DNA of 19,699 nucleotides from an uncultured Collinsella sp. GTDB taxonomy: Bacteria; Actinomycetota; Coriobacteriia; Coriobacteriales; Coriobacteriaceae. A program made the translations under genes and the position numbers. The notes beneath the pieces were generated by a model, which saw only the letters and a list, made by a program, of their open reading frames with translations, was not told the origin of the DNA and did not search any database. Below, piece after piece: positions 6,795 through 14,360 of this stretch. The stretch lies in contig CAJLUE010000031.1 in the NCBI GenBank assembly GCA_905209765.1, positions 1-19,699 on the forward strand, written 5' to 3'. The number at the start of each line of letters is the position of its first letter. The stretch's first letter is position 1.

Positions 6795-8234
6795 ATGTCC
6801 GTTAACCCTGCTAGCGTCACCAACCCGCCCGCGCAGTTTCCCGAGGACTTTGTCTTTGGCGGTGCCACCGCTGCCTACCAGGTAGAGGGCGAGACCCGCA
6901 CTCACGGTAAGGGCAAGGTTGCCTGGGACGACTTCCTGAAGGCCCAGGGGCGCTTTTCCCCCGATCCCGCTTCGGACTTCTACAACCAGTACCCCGTCGA
7001 TCTGGAGCTATGCGAGGAGTTTGGCATCAACGGCATCCGCCTCTCCATTGCCTGGAGCCGCATCTTCCCCAACGGCACCGGTGAGATCAACCCCGAGGGC
7101 GTGCAGTTCTACCACGACCTTTTCGCCGAGTGCCACAAACATCACGTTGAGCCGTTTGTCACGCTGCATCACTTCGATACGCCGCTTCCCCTCTTTGAGA
7201 AGGGCGACTTCCTCAACCGCGAGACCATCGACGCCTTTGTGGACTTTGCCACTTTCTGCTTTAAGGAGTACGCCGACCAGGTGACCTACTGGTTCACCTT
7301 TAACGAGATCTGGGCGGACGCCTCCAACACCTACATCGAGGGCACCTTCCCCGGTGGCGTCAAGGCGCATCTTGCCGAGGCCTTCCAGTGCGAGCACAAC
7401 ATGATGCTCGCCCACGCCAAGGCCGTGCTGGCCTTCCACAACGGCGGCTTTAAGGGCAAGATCGGCGTCATCCAGTCGTTGGAGTTTAAGTATCCGCTCA
7501 ACGAGAACGACCCCGCCGACATCAAGGCCGCCAACAACGAGCACGTGCTGCAGAACCAGTTTCTGCTCGACGCCACCTTCCGCGGCGACTATGCTCCCGA
7601 CACCCTCGAGTGCGCCAACCGCCTGGCGGCCATCTCGGGCGGCACCATCGAGATCTTGGACGAGGACCTCGAGATTATGCGCGAGGCAGCGCTCTACAAC
7701 GACTACCTGGGCGTCAACAACTACCAGTGCCGTTTCTTGAAGGCTTACGATGGCGAGAACGACCTGCACCACAACGGTACGGGCGAGAAGGGCACTGGCC
7801 GCTGGCGCGTCAAGGGCATTGGCGAGCATGTGAACAAGCCCGGCATCCCCACCACCGACTGGGACTGGATCATCTATCCCGAGGGCCTGTTCGATCTGCT
7901 CGTCTACATTAAGCAGCGCTACCCCAACTACAAGCAGATCTTCATCACCGAGAACGGCATGGGCTACAAGGACCCCTACAAGGACGGTTTTGTGGACGAC
8001 CAGCCGCGCATCGACTACATCGAGCAGCACCTGCGCTGGTTGCTCAAGGCCATGGAGGTGGGCGTCAACGTGGGCGGCTACTTCCTGTGGAGCCTGCAGG
8101 ATCAGTTCTCCTGGACCAATGGCTACAACAAGCGTTACGGCTTCTTCTACGTTGACTTTGAAACCCAGAAGCGCACGCCCAAGGCAAGCGCATACTGGTA
8201 TAAGCACGTGGCGCAGACCCGTCGTCTGGACTAG
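6795..8234 (+). CDS. lacG: GH1 6-phospho-beta-galactosidase, module 1
   Basis: This 479-aa GH1 enzyme hydrolyses phosphorylated disaccharides delivered by the PTS, releasing a hexose and a 6-phosphosugar. The TIM-barrel signatures are present: FVFGGATAAYQVEGE near the N-terminus, acid/base Glu171 in WFTFNEI and nucleophile Glu386 in ITENGMG. The phosphate-binding loop SWTNGYNKRYG near the C-terminus closely matches the SWSNGYEKRYG of LacG and marks it as a 6-phospho enzyme. Its overall resemblance to LacG (about 470 aa) is strong, for example HVEPFVTLHHFDTP and TDWDWIIYPEGL. It is the last gene of the module 1 operon. The ATG at 6795 has only a weak GGAT upstream, unlike its neighbours. A 6-phospho-beta-glucosidase activity cannot be excluded. 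Confidence 0.9.
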   Translation: MSVNPASVTNPPAQFPEDFVFGGATAAYQVEGETRTHGKGKVAWDDFLKAQGRFSPDPASDFYNQYPVDLELCEEFGINGIRLSIAWSRIFPNGTGEINPEGVQFYHDLFAECHKHHVEPFVTLHHFDTPLPLFEKGDFLNRETIDAFVDFATFCFKEYADQVTYWFTFNEIWADASNTYIEGTFPGGVKAHLAEAFQCEHNMMLAHAKAVLAFHNGGFKGKIGVIQSLEFKYPLNENDPADIKAANNEHVLQNQFLLDATFRGDYAPDTLECANRLAAISGGTIEILDEDLEIMREAALYNDYLGVNNYQCRFLKAYDGENDLHHNGTGEKGTGRWRVKGIGEHVNKPGIPTTDWDWIIYPEGLFDLLVYIKQRYPNYKQIFITENGMGYKDPYKDGFVDDQPRIDYIEQHLRWLLKAMEVGVNVGGYFLWSLQDQFSWTNGYNKRYGFFYVDFETQKRTPKASAYWYKHVAQTRRLD

Positions 8235-8279
8235 TGACTGGCGGGGTTACCCGCCCACATAACCTGTCCCCATTTCTCA

Positions 8280-8324
8280 GCCGGGGGCGGCACGTCACAC
8301 GGCACGCCGCCCCCGGCCTTTTTG
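8280..8324 (+). terminator. Intrinsic terminator of module 1 operon
   Basis: A perfect 12-bp stem (GCCGGGGGCGGC at 8280-8291 with GCCGCCCCCGGC at 8306-8317) is followed by CTTTTTG. It lies 46 bp past the GH1 stop and directly before the first hairpin repeat array. Confidence 0.92.
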
Positions 8325-8344
8325 TGCAGGTCAGAAGCCGTTTA

Positions 8345-8639
8345 TCTCAATCTGTAACATCTAGCCGAGTTTTTGGTCCTAGCTGTTACAGATCGAGACA
8401 AACAGAACGCCCGAGTAGAAATATCTCAATCTGTAACATCTAGCTGGCTATTTCACCCTTAACTGTTACAGATCGAGACAAATGGAATAGGCGGGGTCGA
8501 ATTGTCTAAATCTGTAACACTAAAACCGGTTTTGGACGTCTGGTTGTTACAGATTGAGATAAACGCACAGGACAATCCTCTCAATCTCGATCTGTAACAT
8601 CTAGCCGAGTATTTCGGCCCTACCTGTTACAGATTAAGA
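8345..8639. repeat. Hairpin repeat array 1 (four units)
   Basis: Four imperfect palindromes of 54-55 bp lie at 8345-8398, 8424-8478, 8505-8559 and 8585-8639, with starts 79, 81 and 80 bp apart and 25-26-bp spacers. Each unit has a left arm close to TCTCAATCTGTAACA, a 24-25-nt centre and a right arm close to TGTTACAGATTGAGA. The centres are of two kinds: TCTAGCCGAGT...CTAGC (units 1 and 4, unit 2 diverged) and CTAAAACCGGTTTTGG...GTCTGG (unit 3). The array fills the gap between the module 1 terminator and the stop of the convergent LacI gene, 18 bp away. The same family recurs at 13314 and 18698. Function unknown. Confidence 0.9.
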
Positions 8640-8657
8640 CGAACAGGCCGAGCACGT

Positions 8658-9668
8658 CTACGCCCGCAGGTCCTTCACGCTGGAACGCTCGACCAGCACA
8701 CCCGAGACGAGCGTACGGCTTCTGGAGCTCGGGGCTTCCAGACCTGCGACGACCTCGTTAAGCGCACGGATGCCCAGCTCGCGGTGACGGAACTTTACCG
8801 ACGTCAGAATCGAGTTGGGAATCATCTTGTAGAGCTCATCGTCGAAGCCGATCACGGACGCGTCGTCGGGCACACTGAGCCCTTTGTCACGTAGAGCCAT
8901 CATCACGCCGTTTGCCATGCAGTCGTTAGCAGCGAGGACCGCCGTGCAATCGGGTTTATCGGCAAGCACAAGGCCCGCGGCATAGCCACTATCCGCATTC
9001 CAATCGCCTTGCAGAGGCTCGGGCGGCTCAATGCCACGCGCCTCGAGTGCCGCACGCCAACCTTTCATACGGCACTGGCTCGACAGCGACTCTTTCTTAC
9101 CAGAGACGAAGTACACGTTTTTATGCCCGTGGTTCAAGAAGTACTCGCACGCCATGCGCGCGCCGCCCTCTTGGTCGTCACTGACGGTGGAGCAGGTAGG
9201 ATGCTCCATCGGCGTAATAATCACCGTCTTGAGGTCTTTCGGCGCCTCAAAGCTATCAAAGTCATCGACCATCTGACGCAGGTTGAAGATCATGCCATCA
9301 ACAGGCAGCTGCGACATTCTGCGCGCCGCATCGGCAAGAGTCATCTTCTCACCTCCGCACTTCTTAATCATCGTGAGCGCAAAGCCGCGTTCTTCGGCGG
9401 CATCGGCGATACCGTCAATCATGTCCACGGCACCGCCCGACAAGTGAAACAGCACGACGCCGATGCAACCATAACGGCCCAACTTGAGCGAACGTGCGGC
9501 AAAGTTGGTTCGAAACCCGAGCGCCTCCATTGCGGAATGGACCTTATCGCGTGTCGACTCGCGCACGCTATCGGGCTCATTGATCACGCGCGACACCGTC
9601 TTGAGAGAAACACCCGCGGCAATCGCCACATCGTTCATCGAGACATTTTTCTTGTCCATCGTTGCCAC
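8658..9668 (-). CDS. LacI-family transcriptional regulator, module 2
   Basis: This is a LacI/GalR repressor of about 336 aa, paralogous to the one at 3588. The helix-turn-helix is NVSMNDVAIAAGVSLKTVSRVIN, the hinge FRTNFAARSLKLGRYG, and the effector domain contains DGMIFNLRQM, VLAANDCMANGVMMAL and VIGFDDELYK. Start choice is uncertain. The frame is open to a GTG at 9719. I prefer the GTG at 9668 because GGAG lies 5 nt upstream and the resulting N-terminus lines up with the paralogue. An ATG at 9659 is also possible. It is divergent from the EIICB gene at 9944, with palindromic operators between, so it probably represses that operon. Hairpin array 1 lies right behind its stop. Confidence 0.9.
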   Translation of the reverse strand: MATMDKKNVSMNDVAIAAGVSLKTVSRVINEPDSVRESTRDKVHSAMEALGFRTNFAARSLKLGRYGCIGVVLFHLSGGAVDMIDGIADAAEERGFALTMIKKCGGEKMTLADAARRMSQLPVDGMIFNLRQMVDDFDSFEAPKDLKTVIITPMEHPTCSTVSDDQEGGARMACEYFLNHGHKNVYFVSGKKESLSSQCRMKGWRAALEARGIEPPEPLQGDWNADSGYAAGLVLADKPDCTAVLAANDCMANGVMMALRDKGLSVPDDASVIGFDDELYKMIPNSILTSVKFRHRELGIRALNEVVAGLEAPSSRSRTLVSGVLVERSSVKDLRA

Positions 9669-9741
9669 TACTTCTCCAGTCGGTTTTGCATCGCTTGTTT
9701 TTTGCGTTCTAGCATACACTACCTGCCTGACTGATAAATCA

Positions 9742-9753
9742 ACCGTTTACCGG
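9742..9753. promoter_or_regulatory. Degenerate ACCGTTTACCGG motif
   Basis: This 12-mer differs at two positions from the ACCGTTCACCGA motif found upstream of the other two EIICB genes. It is followed 12 nt later by ACTCACCCGTAAA, a possible diverged partner. It sits in the LacI/EIICB divergent region of module 2. Confidence 0.3.
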
Positions 9754-9797
9754 ACAATATCGACCACTCACCCGTAAATCCTTGTTGCTCTTCCAAA

Positions 9798-9841
9798 AAT
9801 GTCTTACGTTGTCATTAACGAAATGACAACGTTGTCATTTC
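9798..9841. promoter_or_regulatory. LacI-type operators upstream of module 2 permease
   Basis: Positions 9820-9841 form a perfect 22-bp palindrome with core AATGACAACGTTGTCATT and central CG. The half-site ACGTTGTCATT occurs again at 9806-9816, exactly 23 bp upstream of its copy at 9829-9839, with a degenerate left half. The symmetry, the central CpG and the match to the module 1 sites support binding by LacI-family proteins. The site is about 105 bp before the permease start and about 150 bp before the regulator start. Confidence 0.75.
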
Positions 9842-9943
9842 GCAATGCCTTCCATAAGCAGGAAGGTTTCCGGGCAGTCCTGACCATCCATCGACGACCA
9901 GTTCCATCCACATGCATCGCGCATCGAGCAGCAAAGGAGCTCT

Positions 9944-11722
9944 ATGGACGCCATCGTAAAGATGCTCGAGAAGCATCAACCGTTCTTTGAGAAGATCTCG
10001 AGGAACATCTACCTCCAGGCCATTAAGGACGGATTCCTTGGGTGCATGCCCATCGTCCTCACCTCTTCGATCTTCCTGCTGATCGCCACCCTTCCCGGCG
10101 TAGTCGGCATCACGCTGCCCCAGCCGCTCATCGACTGGTGCAACAAGCTGTATAACTTCACCATGGGCGTCATGGGCATCATGGTTGCCGGCACCACCGC
10201 CAAGAACTTTACGGCTTCCATGAACCGTCGCATGCCCGCCGGCAAAGTGCTCAACGACGGTTCCACCATGGTGGCCGCCCAGTGCAGCATGCTGCTGCTC
10301 GCAGTCACGCAGTTCACCACCAAGTTCAACGGCTCCGAACTTTCGGTCTTCGATTGCACCAGCATGGGCACGCGCGGTCTGTTCTCGGCCTATATCGCCG
10401 CGTTCATTACCGTTTGGGTCTATAAGTTCTGCGTCTCGCGCGATCTGACCATTAAGCTGCCCAAGGAGGTCCCGGGCGCCATCGCTCAGAACTTCCGCGA
10501 CATCATCCCCTTTGGCGGCGCCGTCATCATCTGCGGCATCATCGATGTCGTCGTTCGCAACCTCATGGGCGTTCCGTTCTCCGAGCTGCTTATCAAACTG
10601 CTCTCCCCGCTCTTTACCGCTGCAGAAACCTATCCCGGCCTTATCCTTATCCAGGCGGCCACCGCGTTCTTCTGGTTCATCGGCGTCCACGGCCCCTCGA
10701 TCGTCCAGCCGGGCATCGACCCCATCCGTCTTGCCAACCAGGCCGAGAACCTGCAGGTTCTTCTGGCAGGCGGCCACCCCGCCCACTCCCTCACCTTTAA
10801 CATGTCGCTCGTGGGTGAGTTCGGCGGCACCGGCGCCACGTTCATCGTGCCGCTTCTGCTGATTCTCTTTATGAAGTCCAAGCAGCTCAAAGCCGTCGGT
10901 AAGGCCTCGATTGTTCCTGTTGCCTTTGCTGTCAACGAACCGCTGCTCTTTGGCGCGCCGATGATCCTTAACCCCTACATGCTCATCCCCTTTGTTGCCG
11001 CCGGCTGCGTCAACGTGAGTGTTGCCAAGTTCTTTATCGATAACGTGGGCATGAACGGCTTCTCCTTCGTGGTGCCTTGGGCCACCCCCGCCCCCATCGG
11101 CATCTTCATCACCACGAACTTCCAGCTTATCGCCCTGGTATTTGTTGCGATCATCATCTTGCTGGACGCCATCATCTACCTGCCGTTCTTGAAGGCATAC
11201 GATAAGCTGCTCTGCGACCAGGAGGCCGAGCGCGCCGCCGAGCTGGGTCTCGAGTCCGATGGTGCCGCCTCCATCGCCGCCAGCACCTCTGCGCCCGCCA
11301 TCGAGCAGACCGCCGCTGCCGTCGAGCCGACCGCAGCTGCCGCTGACAGCAAGCCTGTCGCCGATCAGCCCGAGCCCGCTGCCGATGCATCCGCCAAGAA
11401 GGATGTCGATGGCCTGAAGGTCCTCGTCCTGTGCGCCGGCGCCGGCACCTCTGCCATGCTTGCCAACGCCATCAAGGAAGGTGCCGCGCAGACCGGAGAG
11501 AACATCGCTTCCTCCGCGGGCGCCTATGGTCAGCACACTGCCATCATGGATCAGTACGACGTCATCGTGCTCGCCCCGCAGGTTCGCAGCTACTACAACG
11601 ACATGAAGGCCGACACCGATCGTCTGGGCATTAAGCTGCTCGCCCCGCGCGGCAAGGAATATATCGACCTCACCCGCGACCCTGCCGGCGCCATCAAGTG
11701 GCTCCGCGAGAACCTCGACTAG
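9944..11722 (+). CDS. PTS lactose/cellobiose-family EIICB permease, module 2
   Basis: This 592-aa fused permease begins MDAIVKMLEKHQPFFEKISRN, very like the third permease at 14919. The EIIC domain (about 1-430) carries FWFIGVHGPSIVQPGIDP and AFAVNEPLLFGAPMILNP, and its hydrophobic segments fit about ten helices. A long Ala/Pro/Glu-rich linker (about 435-488) joins it to the EIIB domain, where VLVLCAGAGTSA places the phosphocysteine at residue 497. AAAGGAG precedes the ATG. It has no EIIA domain. A GH1 gene follows 75 bp downstream, so the pair imports and cleaves one phosphorylated disaccharide. The loop differs from module 1 (CAGAGTSA versus CQGGGTSG), so the two permeases are not recent copies. 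Substrate is uncertain between lactose and another beta-linked disaccharide. Confidence 0.9.
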   Translation: MDAIVKMLEKHQPFFEKISRNIYLQAIKDGFLGCMPIVLTSSIFLLIATLPGVVGITLPQPLIDWCNKLYNFTMGVMGIMVAGTTAKNFTASMNRRMPAGKVLNDGSTMVAAQCSMLLLAVTQFTTKFNGSELSVFDCTSMGTRGLFSAYIAAFITVWVYKFCVSRDLTIKLPKEVPGAIAQNFRDIIPFGGAVIICGIIDVVVRNLMGVPFSELLIKLLSPLFTAAETYPGLILIQAATAFFWFIGVHGPSIVQPGIDPIRLANQAENLQVLLAGGHPAHSLTFNMSLVGEFGGTGATFIVPLLLILFMKSKQLKAVGKASIVPVAFAVNEPLLFGAPMILNPYMLIPFVAAGCVNVSVAKFFIDNVGMNGFSFVVPWATPAPIGIFITTNFQLIALVFVAIIILLDAIIYLPFLKAYDKLLCDQEAERAAELGLESDGAASIAASTSAPAIEQTAAAVEPTAAAADSKPVADQPEPAADASAKKDVDGLKVLVLCAGAGTSAMLANAIKEGAAQTGENIASSAGAYGQHTAIMDQYDVIVLAPQVRSYYNDMKADTDRLGIKLLAPRGKEYIDLTRDPAGAIKWLRENLD

Positions 11723-11736
11723 TTCCTCCCTCTGTT

Positions 11737-11763
11737 GGTGCCCGGATCCCCAGTTCGGGCACC
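11737..11763 (+). terminator. Intercistronic hairpin between EIICB and GH1 genes, module 2
   Basis: GGTGCCCG (11737-11744) pairs with CGGGCACC (11756-11763) and is followed by TCTCCCT. This is a poor T-tail, so it is probably a processing or attenuation hairpin. It stands at the same place as the hairpin at 6734-6767 in module 1, although the sequence is unrelated. Confidence 0.4.
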
Positions 11764-11797
11764 TCTCCCTATTCGTATCCCACAGAAAGGATGACTC

Positions 11798-13219
11798 ATG
11801 ACCAACCCCATGCAGTTCCCCGACGGCTTTGTGTTTGGCGGCGCCACCGCCGCTTACCAGGTTGAGGGTGAGACCCGCACGCACGGCAAGGGCAAAGTGC
11901 CCTGGGACGATTTCCTGGCTGCTCAGGGTCGCTTCTCCCCCGACCCCGCAAGCGATTTCTACAACAAGTATCCGGTCGATATCGACCTGTGCCAGCGTTT
12001 TGGCATTAACGGCATTCGCGTCTCCATCGCTTGGAGCCGCATCTTCCCCAACGGCACCGGCGAGATTAACCCCGAGGGCGTCGCCTTCTATCATGAGCTC
12101 TTTGCTACCTGCAACAAAGCCGGCGTCATCCCCTATGTCACGCTCGATCACTTTGATACGCCCGAGGCCTTTTACCAGGACGGCGGCGAGGGCTTCTTGA
12201 CGCGCACGACCATCGACGCCTTTGTCGAGTACGCCAAGTTCTGCTTTGCCGAGTTCACCGAGGTCAAGCACTGGTTCACGTTTAACGAGATTCCCGCAAC
12301 CGCCGAGGGCAGCTTTATCGTCGGCAACTGGCCGCACGGCGAGAAATACCGTCTGGACAAGGCCTTCCAGCTCATGCACAACATGATGGTAGCCCACGCC
12401 AAGGCTGTCGTCGCCTTCCATGAGGGCGGCTTTGAGGGCGAGATCGGCATTGTCCAGAACCTGGAGCCCAAGTATCCCCTCGACCCCAACAATGCCGCCG
12501 ACTGCGAGGCAGCTCGCATGGCCGACGTCATCAACAACCGCTGGGTGCTCGACGCCACTTTCCGCGGCCACTATGCAGCCGACACTATGGAGGCTGCGAC
12601 CAAGCTGGCCCATATCGCCGGCGGCGAGCTCGACGTCCGCGACGAGGACATCGCCGCGCTGACCGCCGCGCTTCCCTACAACGATTGCCTGGGCGTCAAC
12701 ACCTACAAGTGCCAGTTCCTGCGTGCCGCCGAGGGCGAAAACGACATCAACCACAATGGCACCGGCGACAAGGGCTCCTCGCGCTGGTTCCTCAAGGGCG
12801 TGGGCGAGTCATGTGTGCGCGAAGGCGTACCCACCACCGATTGGGACTGGATCATCTATCCCGAGGGCCTGTACGACCTACTGCTCCGCATTAAGAACGA
12901 TTACCCCAACTACAAGAAGATCTACATCACCGAGAACGGCATGGGCTATAAGGACGACTTCGAGGACGGATTTATCGACGACGCCCCTCGCATCGACTAC
13001 ATGCGTCAGCATCTCGCATGGATCCTCAAGGCAATCGACGGCGGCGTGAACGTCGACGGCTACTTTGTGTGGTCGCTGCAGGACCAGTTCTCCTGGACCA
13101 ACGGCTATAACAAGCGCTACGGCCTGTTCTACATCGACTTTGAGACCCAGAAGCGCTATCCCAAGGCGAGCGCGTACTGGTACAAGAACGTCGCGGAGAC
13201 CGGCCTGCTCATGGCCTAA
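11798..13219 (+). CDS. lacG: GH1 6-phospho-beta-galactosidase, module 2
   Basis: This 473-aa GH1 enzyme is paralogous to that at 6795 and also LacG-like. It shows FVFGGATAAYQVEGE, acid/base Glu164 in WFTFNEI, nucleophile Glu379 in ITENGMG, and the phosphate-binding SWTNGYNKRYG. GGELDVRDEDIAAL and the GTGDKGSSRW stretch resemble LacG even more than the module 1 copy does. It has VTLDHFDTPEAF where module 1 has VTLHHFDTPLPL, a difference near the active-site loop that might alter aglycone preference. The ATG at 11798 has GAAAGGATG upstream. It is the last gene of the module 2 operon, with a strong terminator after it. A 6-phospho-beta-glucosidase role remains possible. Confidence 0.9.
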   Translation: MTNPMQFPDGFVFGGATAAYQVEGETRTHGKGKVPWDDFLAAQGRFSPDPASDFYNKYPVDIDLCQRFGINGIRVSIAWSRIFPNGTGEINPEGVAFYHELFATCNKAGVIPYVTLDHFDTPEAFYQDGGEGFLTRTTIDAFVEYAKFCFAEFTEVKHWFTFNEIPATAEGSFIVGNWPHGEKYRLDKAFQLMHNMMVAHAKAVVAFHEGGFEGEIGIVQNLEPKYPLDPNNAADCEAARMADVINNRWVLDATFRGHYAADTMEAATKLAHIAGGELDVRDEDIAALTAALPYNDCLGVNTYKCQFLRAAEGENDINHNGTGDKGSSRWFLKGVGESCVREGVPTTDWDWIIYPEGLYDLLLRIKNDYPNYKKIYITENGMGYKDDFEDGFIDDAPRIDYMRQHLAWILKAIDGGVNVDGYFVWSLQDQFSWTNGYNKRYGLFYIDFETQKRYPKASAYWYKNVAETGLLMA

Positions 13220-13241
13220 CTTTTGCCGCATACCCCCTGTC

Positions 13242-13288
13242 GGCCGCATGCGAATCCCTCCACGGGTTCGTATGCGGCCTTTTTGTTT
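13242..13288 (+). terminator. Intrinsic terminator of module 2 operon
   Basis: A 16-bp stem (GGCCGCATGCGAATCC at 13242-13257 with GGGTTCGTATGCGGCC at 13264-13279, two G-U pairs) is followed by TTTTTGTTTT. It lies 23 bp past the GH1 stop and 26 bp before hairpin array 2. Confidence 0.95.
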
Positions 13289-13313
13289 TGGCTCGGCCCG
13301 AGCAGGCCGTCTG

Positions 13314-13529
13314 TCTCGATCTGTAACATCTAGCAGGGATTTTCGGCCCTAGCTGTTACAGATTGAGACGAACGGGTGGCCCGGGCCGAACAATCTCGAT
13401 CTGTAACATGTAGACAACTTTTGAGCGTCTAGATGTTACAGATCGAGACAAACGCCACAGGTCAATCCCTTTAATCTCAATCTGTAACATCTAGCCGAGT
13501 TTTTCGATCCCAACTGTTACAGATTGAGA
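13314..13529. repeat. Hairpin repeat array 2 (three units)
   Basis: Units of 55 bp lie at 13314-13368, 13394-13448 and 13475-13529, with starts 80 and 81 bp apart. The arms are the same as in array 1. The centre of unit 1 is TCTAGCAGGGATTTTCGGCC type. Unit 2 has the other type, with an inner TAGAC/GTCTA stem. Unit 3 is again TCTAGCCGAGT type. The spacer between units 2 and 3 (13449-13474) is clearly related to the spacer at 8560-8584 in array 1, so whole array segments share ancestry. The array sits between the module 2 terminator and the toxin-antitoxin promoter. Confidence 0.9.
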
Positions 13530-13552
13530 CGATTCGACGGTATCGTCCGCTT

Positions 13553-13579
13553 GGACACACCGTGGTACAATTGTGTCCC
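13553..13579 (+). promoter_or_regulatory. Promoter and palindromic operator of the toxin-antitoxin operon
   Basis: A perfect inverted repeat GGACACA (13553-13559) and TGTGTCC (13573-13579) encloses TGGTACAAT, an extended -10 element (TACAAT at 13566-13571). This fits autorepression by the antitoxin-toxin complex, as known for Phd/YefM operons. No good -35 is seen. Confidence 0.65.
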
Positions 13580-13597
13580 AACGCAAAGGAGGTACCC

Positions 13598-13864
13598 ATG
13601 TCAGCTTGTGTGCCCGTCCGAGATATGAAGGACACTGCTGCATTCACTACGCTTGTTGAGTCTGAGCGCGACGTCACCGTAACTAAGAACGGCTACGAGG
13701 CCATGCACTGCATCAGCAGCGACCAGTATCGCCTCATGCAAGAAGAAATCGCCAAGGCAAAATTGCTGTCTCGTATGATGTTGGCAGAAGACGAAATATC
13801 GCAAGGCGACTACAGCGATTACGAATCCTTCGCGGCTTCGATACGAGACAAATATGACCTATAA
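13598..13864 (+). CDS. Phd/YefM-family antitoxin
   Basis: This 88-aa protein begins MSACVPVRDMKDTAAFTTLVES, the N-terminal DNA-binding fold of Phd/YefM antitoxins, with VTVTKNGYEAMHCISSDQY (about 26-44) as the second characteristic part. The acidic C-terminus (DEISQGDYSDYESFAAS) would wrap around the toxin. The start at 13598 is chosen over an upstream in-frame ATG at 13562 because AAAGGAGG lies 6-7 nt before it, and because the promoter palindrome overlaps the upstream ATG. It overlaps the toxin gene by 11 bp, typical of translational coupling. The protein likely represses its own promoter. Confidence 0.85.
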   Translation: MSACVPVRDMKDTAAFTTLVESERDVTVTKNGYEAMHCISSDQYRLMQEEIAKAKLLSRMMLAEDEISQGDYSDYESFAASIRDKYDL

Positions 13865-14159
13865 CGTCGTAATCCTCAAAAGCGCGCGATATGAGTTCGA
13901 GAGTATCGTCGGATACCTTGCTCAAATCCTTAAGAATCCGCGTGCAGCAGGCAATTTTGTCGCTGAGTTTGAATATCAGCTTGATCTGCTTCGCGAGCAG
14001 CCGCTCCTACGTCCCCTCTCACACATGCAAGAGCTGGCGGCACGTAATTACCGATCGTTTCCCGTCAACAACTACGTGTGCCTTTACAAGTTTGAGCACG
14101 AAACAATCTATATCGCCCACATCTTTCATCAGTCACAGGACTACGCCCGCCTGGTCTAG
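13854..14159 (+). CDS. RelE/ParE-superfamily toxin
   Basis: This 101-aa protein has the RelE/ParE layout: an N-terminal strand YNVVILKSARYEFESIVGYL, helices with an RAAGNFVAEFEYQLDLLREQP stretch, and C-terminal strands NYRSFPVNNYVCLYKFEHETIYIAHIFHQSQDY ending in LV. Members either cleave mRNA on the ribosome (RelE, YoeB) or inhibit gyrase (ParE), and the sequence alone does not settle which. Its start overlaps the antitoxin stop by 11 bp. A nested hairpin with a T-run follows at 14189-14241. The pair sits between hairpin array 2 and the truncated DeoR copy, possibly stabilising this accessory block. Confidence 0.85.
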   Translation: MTYNVVILKSARYEFESIVGYLAQILKNPRAAGNFVAEFEYQLDLLREQPLLRPLSHMQELAARNYRSFPVNNYVCLYKFEHETIYIAHIFHQSQDYARLV

Positions 14160-14188
14160 CCCACAAGCTGAATACTTGGCCCGAGCGC

Positions 14189-14241
14189 ATTTGCGTGTCA
14201 TATCGCGTCACGTTGACGCGTAAAATGACGCGCAAATTTTT
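14189..14241 (+). terminator. Nested hairpin terminator after the toxin gene
   Basis: An outer stem ATTTGCGTGTCAT (14189-14201) with ATGACGCGCAAAT (14225-14237) encloses an inner perfect stem CGCGTCA (14204-14210) with TGACGCG (14214-14220), and is followed by TTTTT. It starts 30 bp past the toxin stop. Its left half (14188-14220) recurs, with a few changes, at 18854-18886 behind the intact DeoR gene. Confidence 0.7.
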
Positions 14242-14360
14242 ACGCATCATCAAATTTGACGCACAAATGGTGTTTTTACTTATACGTGTCATTCTGCACG
14301 TCATATTGAAGCGATAATCCCCGCACCGGCAGGGGGCAGAAGTATCGCCTGCAGCGTTAG

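Noticed and set aside
8345..8639. CRISPR array
   Set aside because: The 55-bp repeats at 80-bp period with 25-bp gaps recall CRISPR layout. But the repeats are long full hairpins with variable centres, the gaps are related between arrays and not unique, copies per array are few, and no cas gene is in the window.
8345..8639. Integron attC sites
   Set aside because: The palindromes have attC-like size, but they lack the RYYYAAC/GTTRRRY core sites, sit in tandem without cassettes between them, and no integrase gene is seen.
9815..12754. 979-aa open frame on the minus strand
   Set aside because: It is antisense to the well-supported EIICB and GH1 genes. Its Gly/Val/Asp-rich, low-complexity translation is the usual shadow of GC-rich coding DNA.
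13562..13597. Upstream start of the antitoxin at 13562
   Set aside because: It overlaps the -10 element and operator palindrome and lacks a ribosome binding site, while 13598 has AAAGGAGG.
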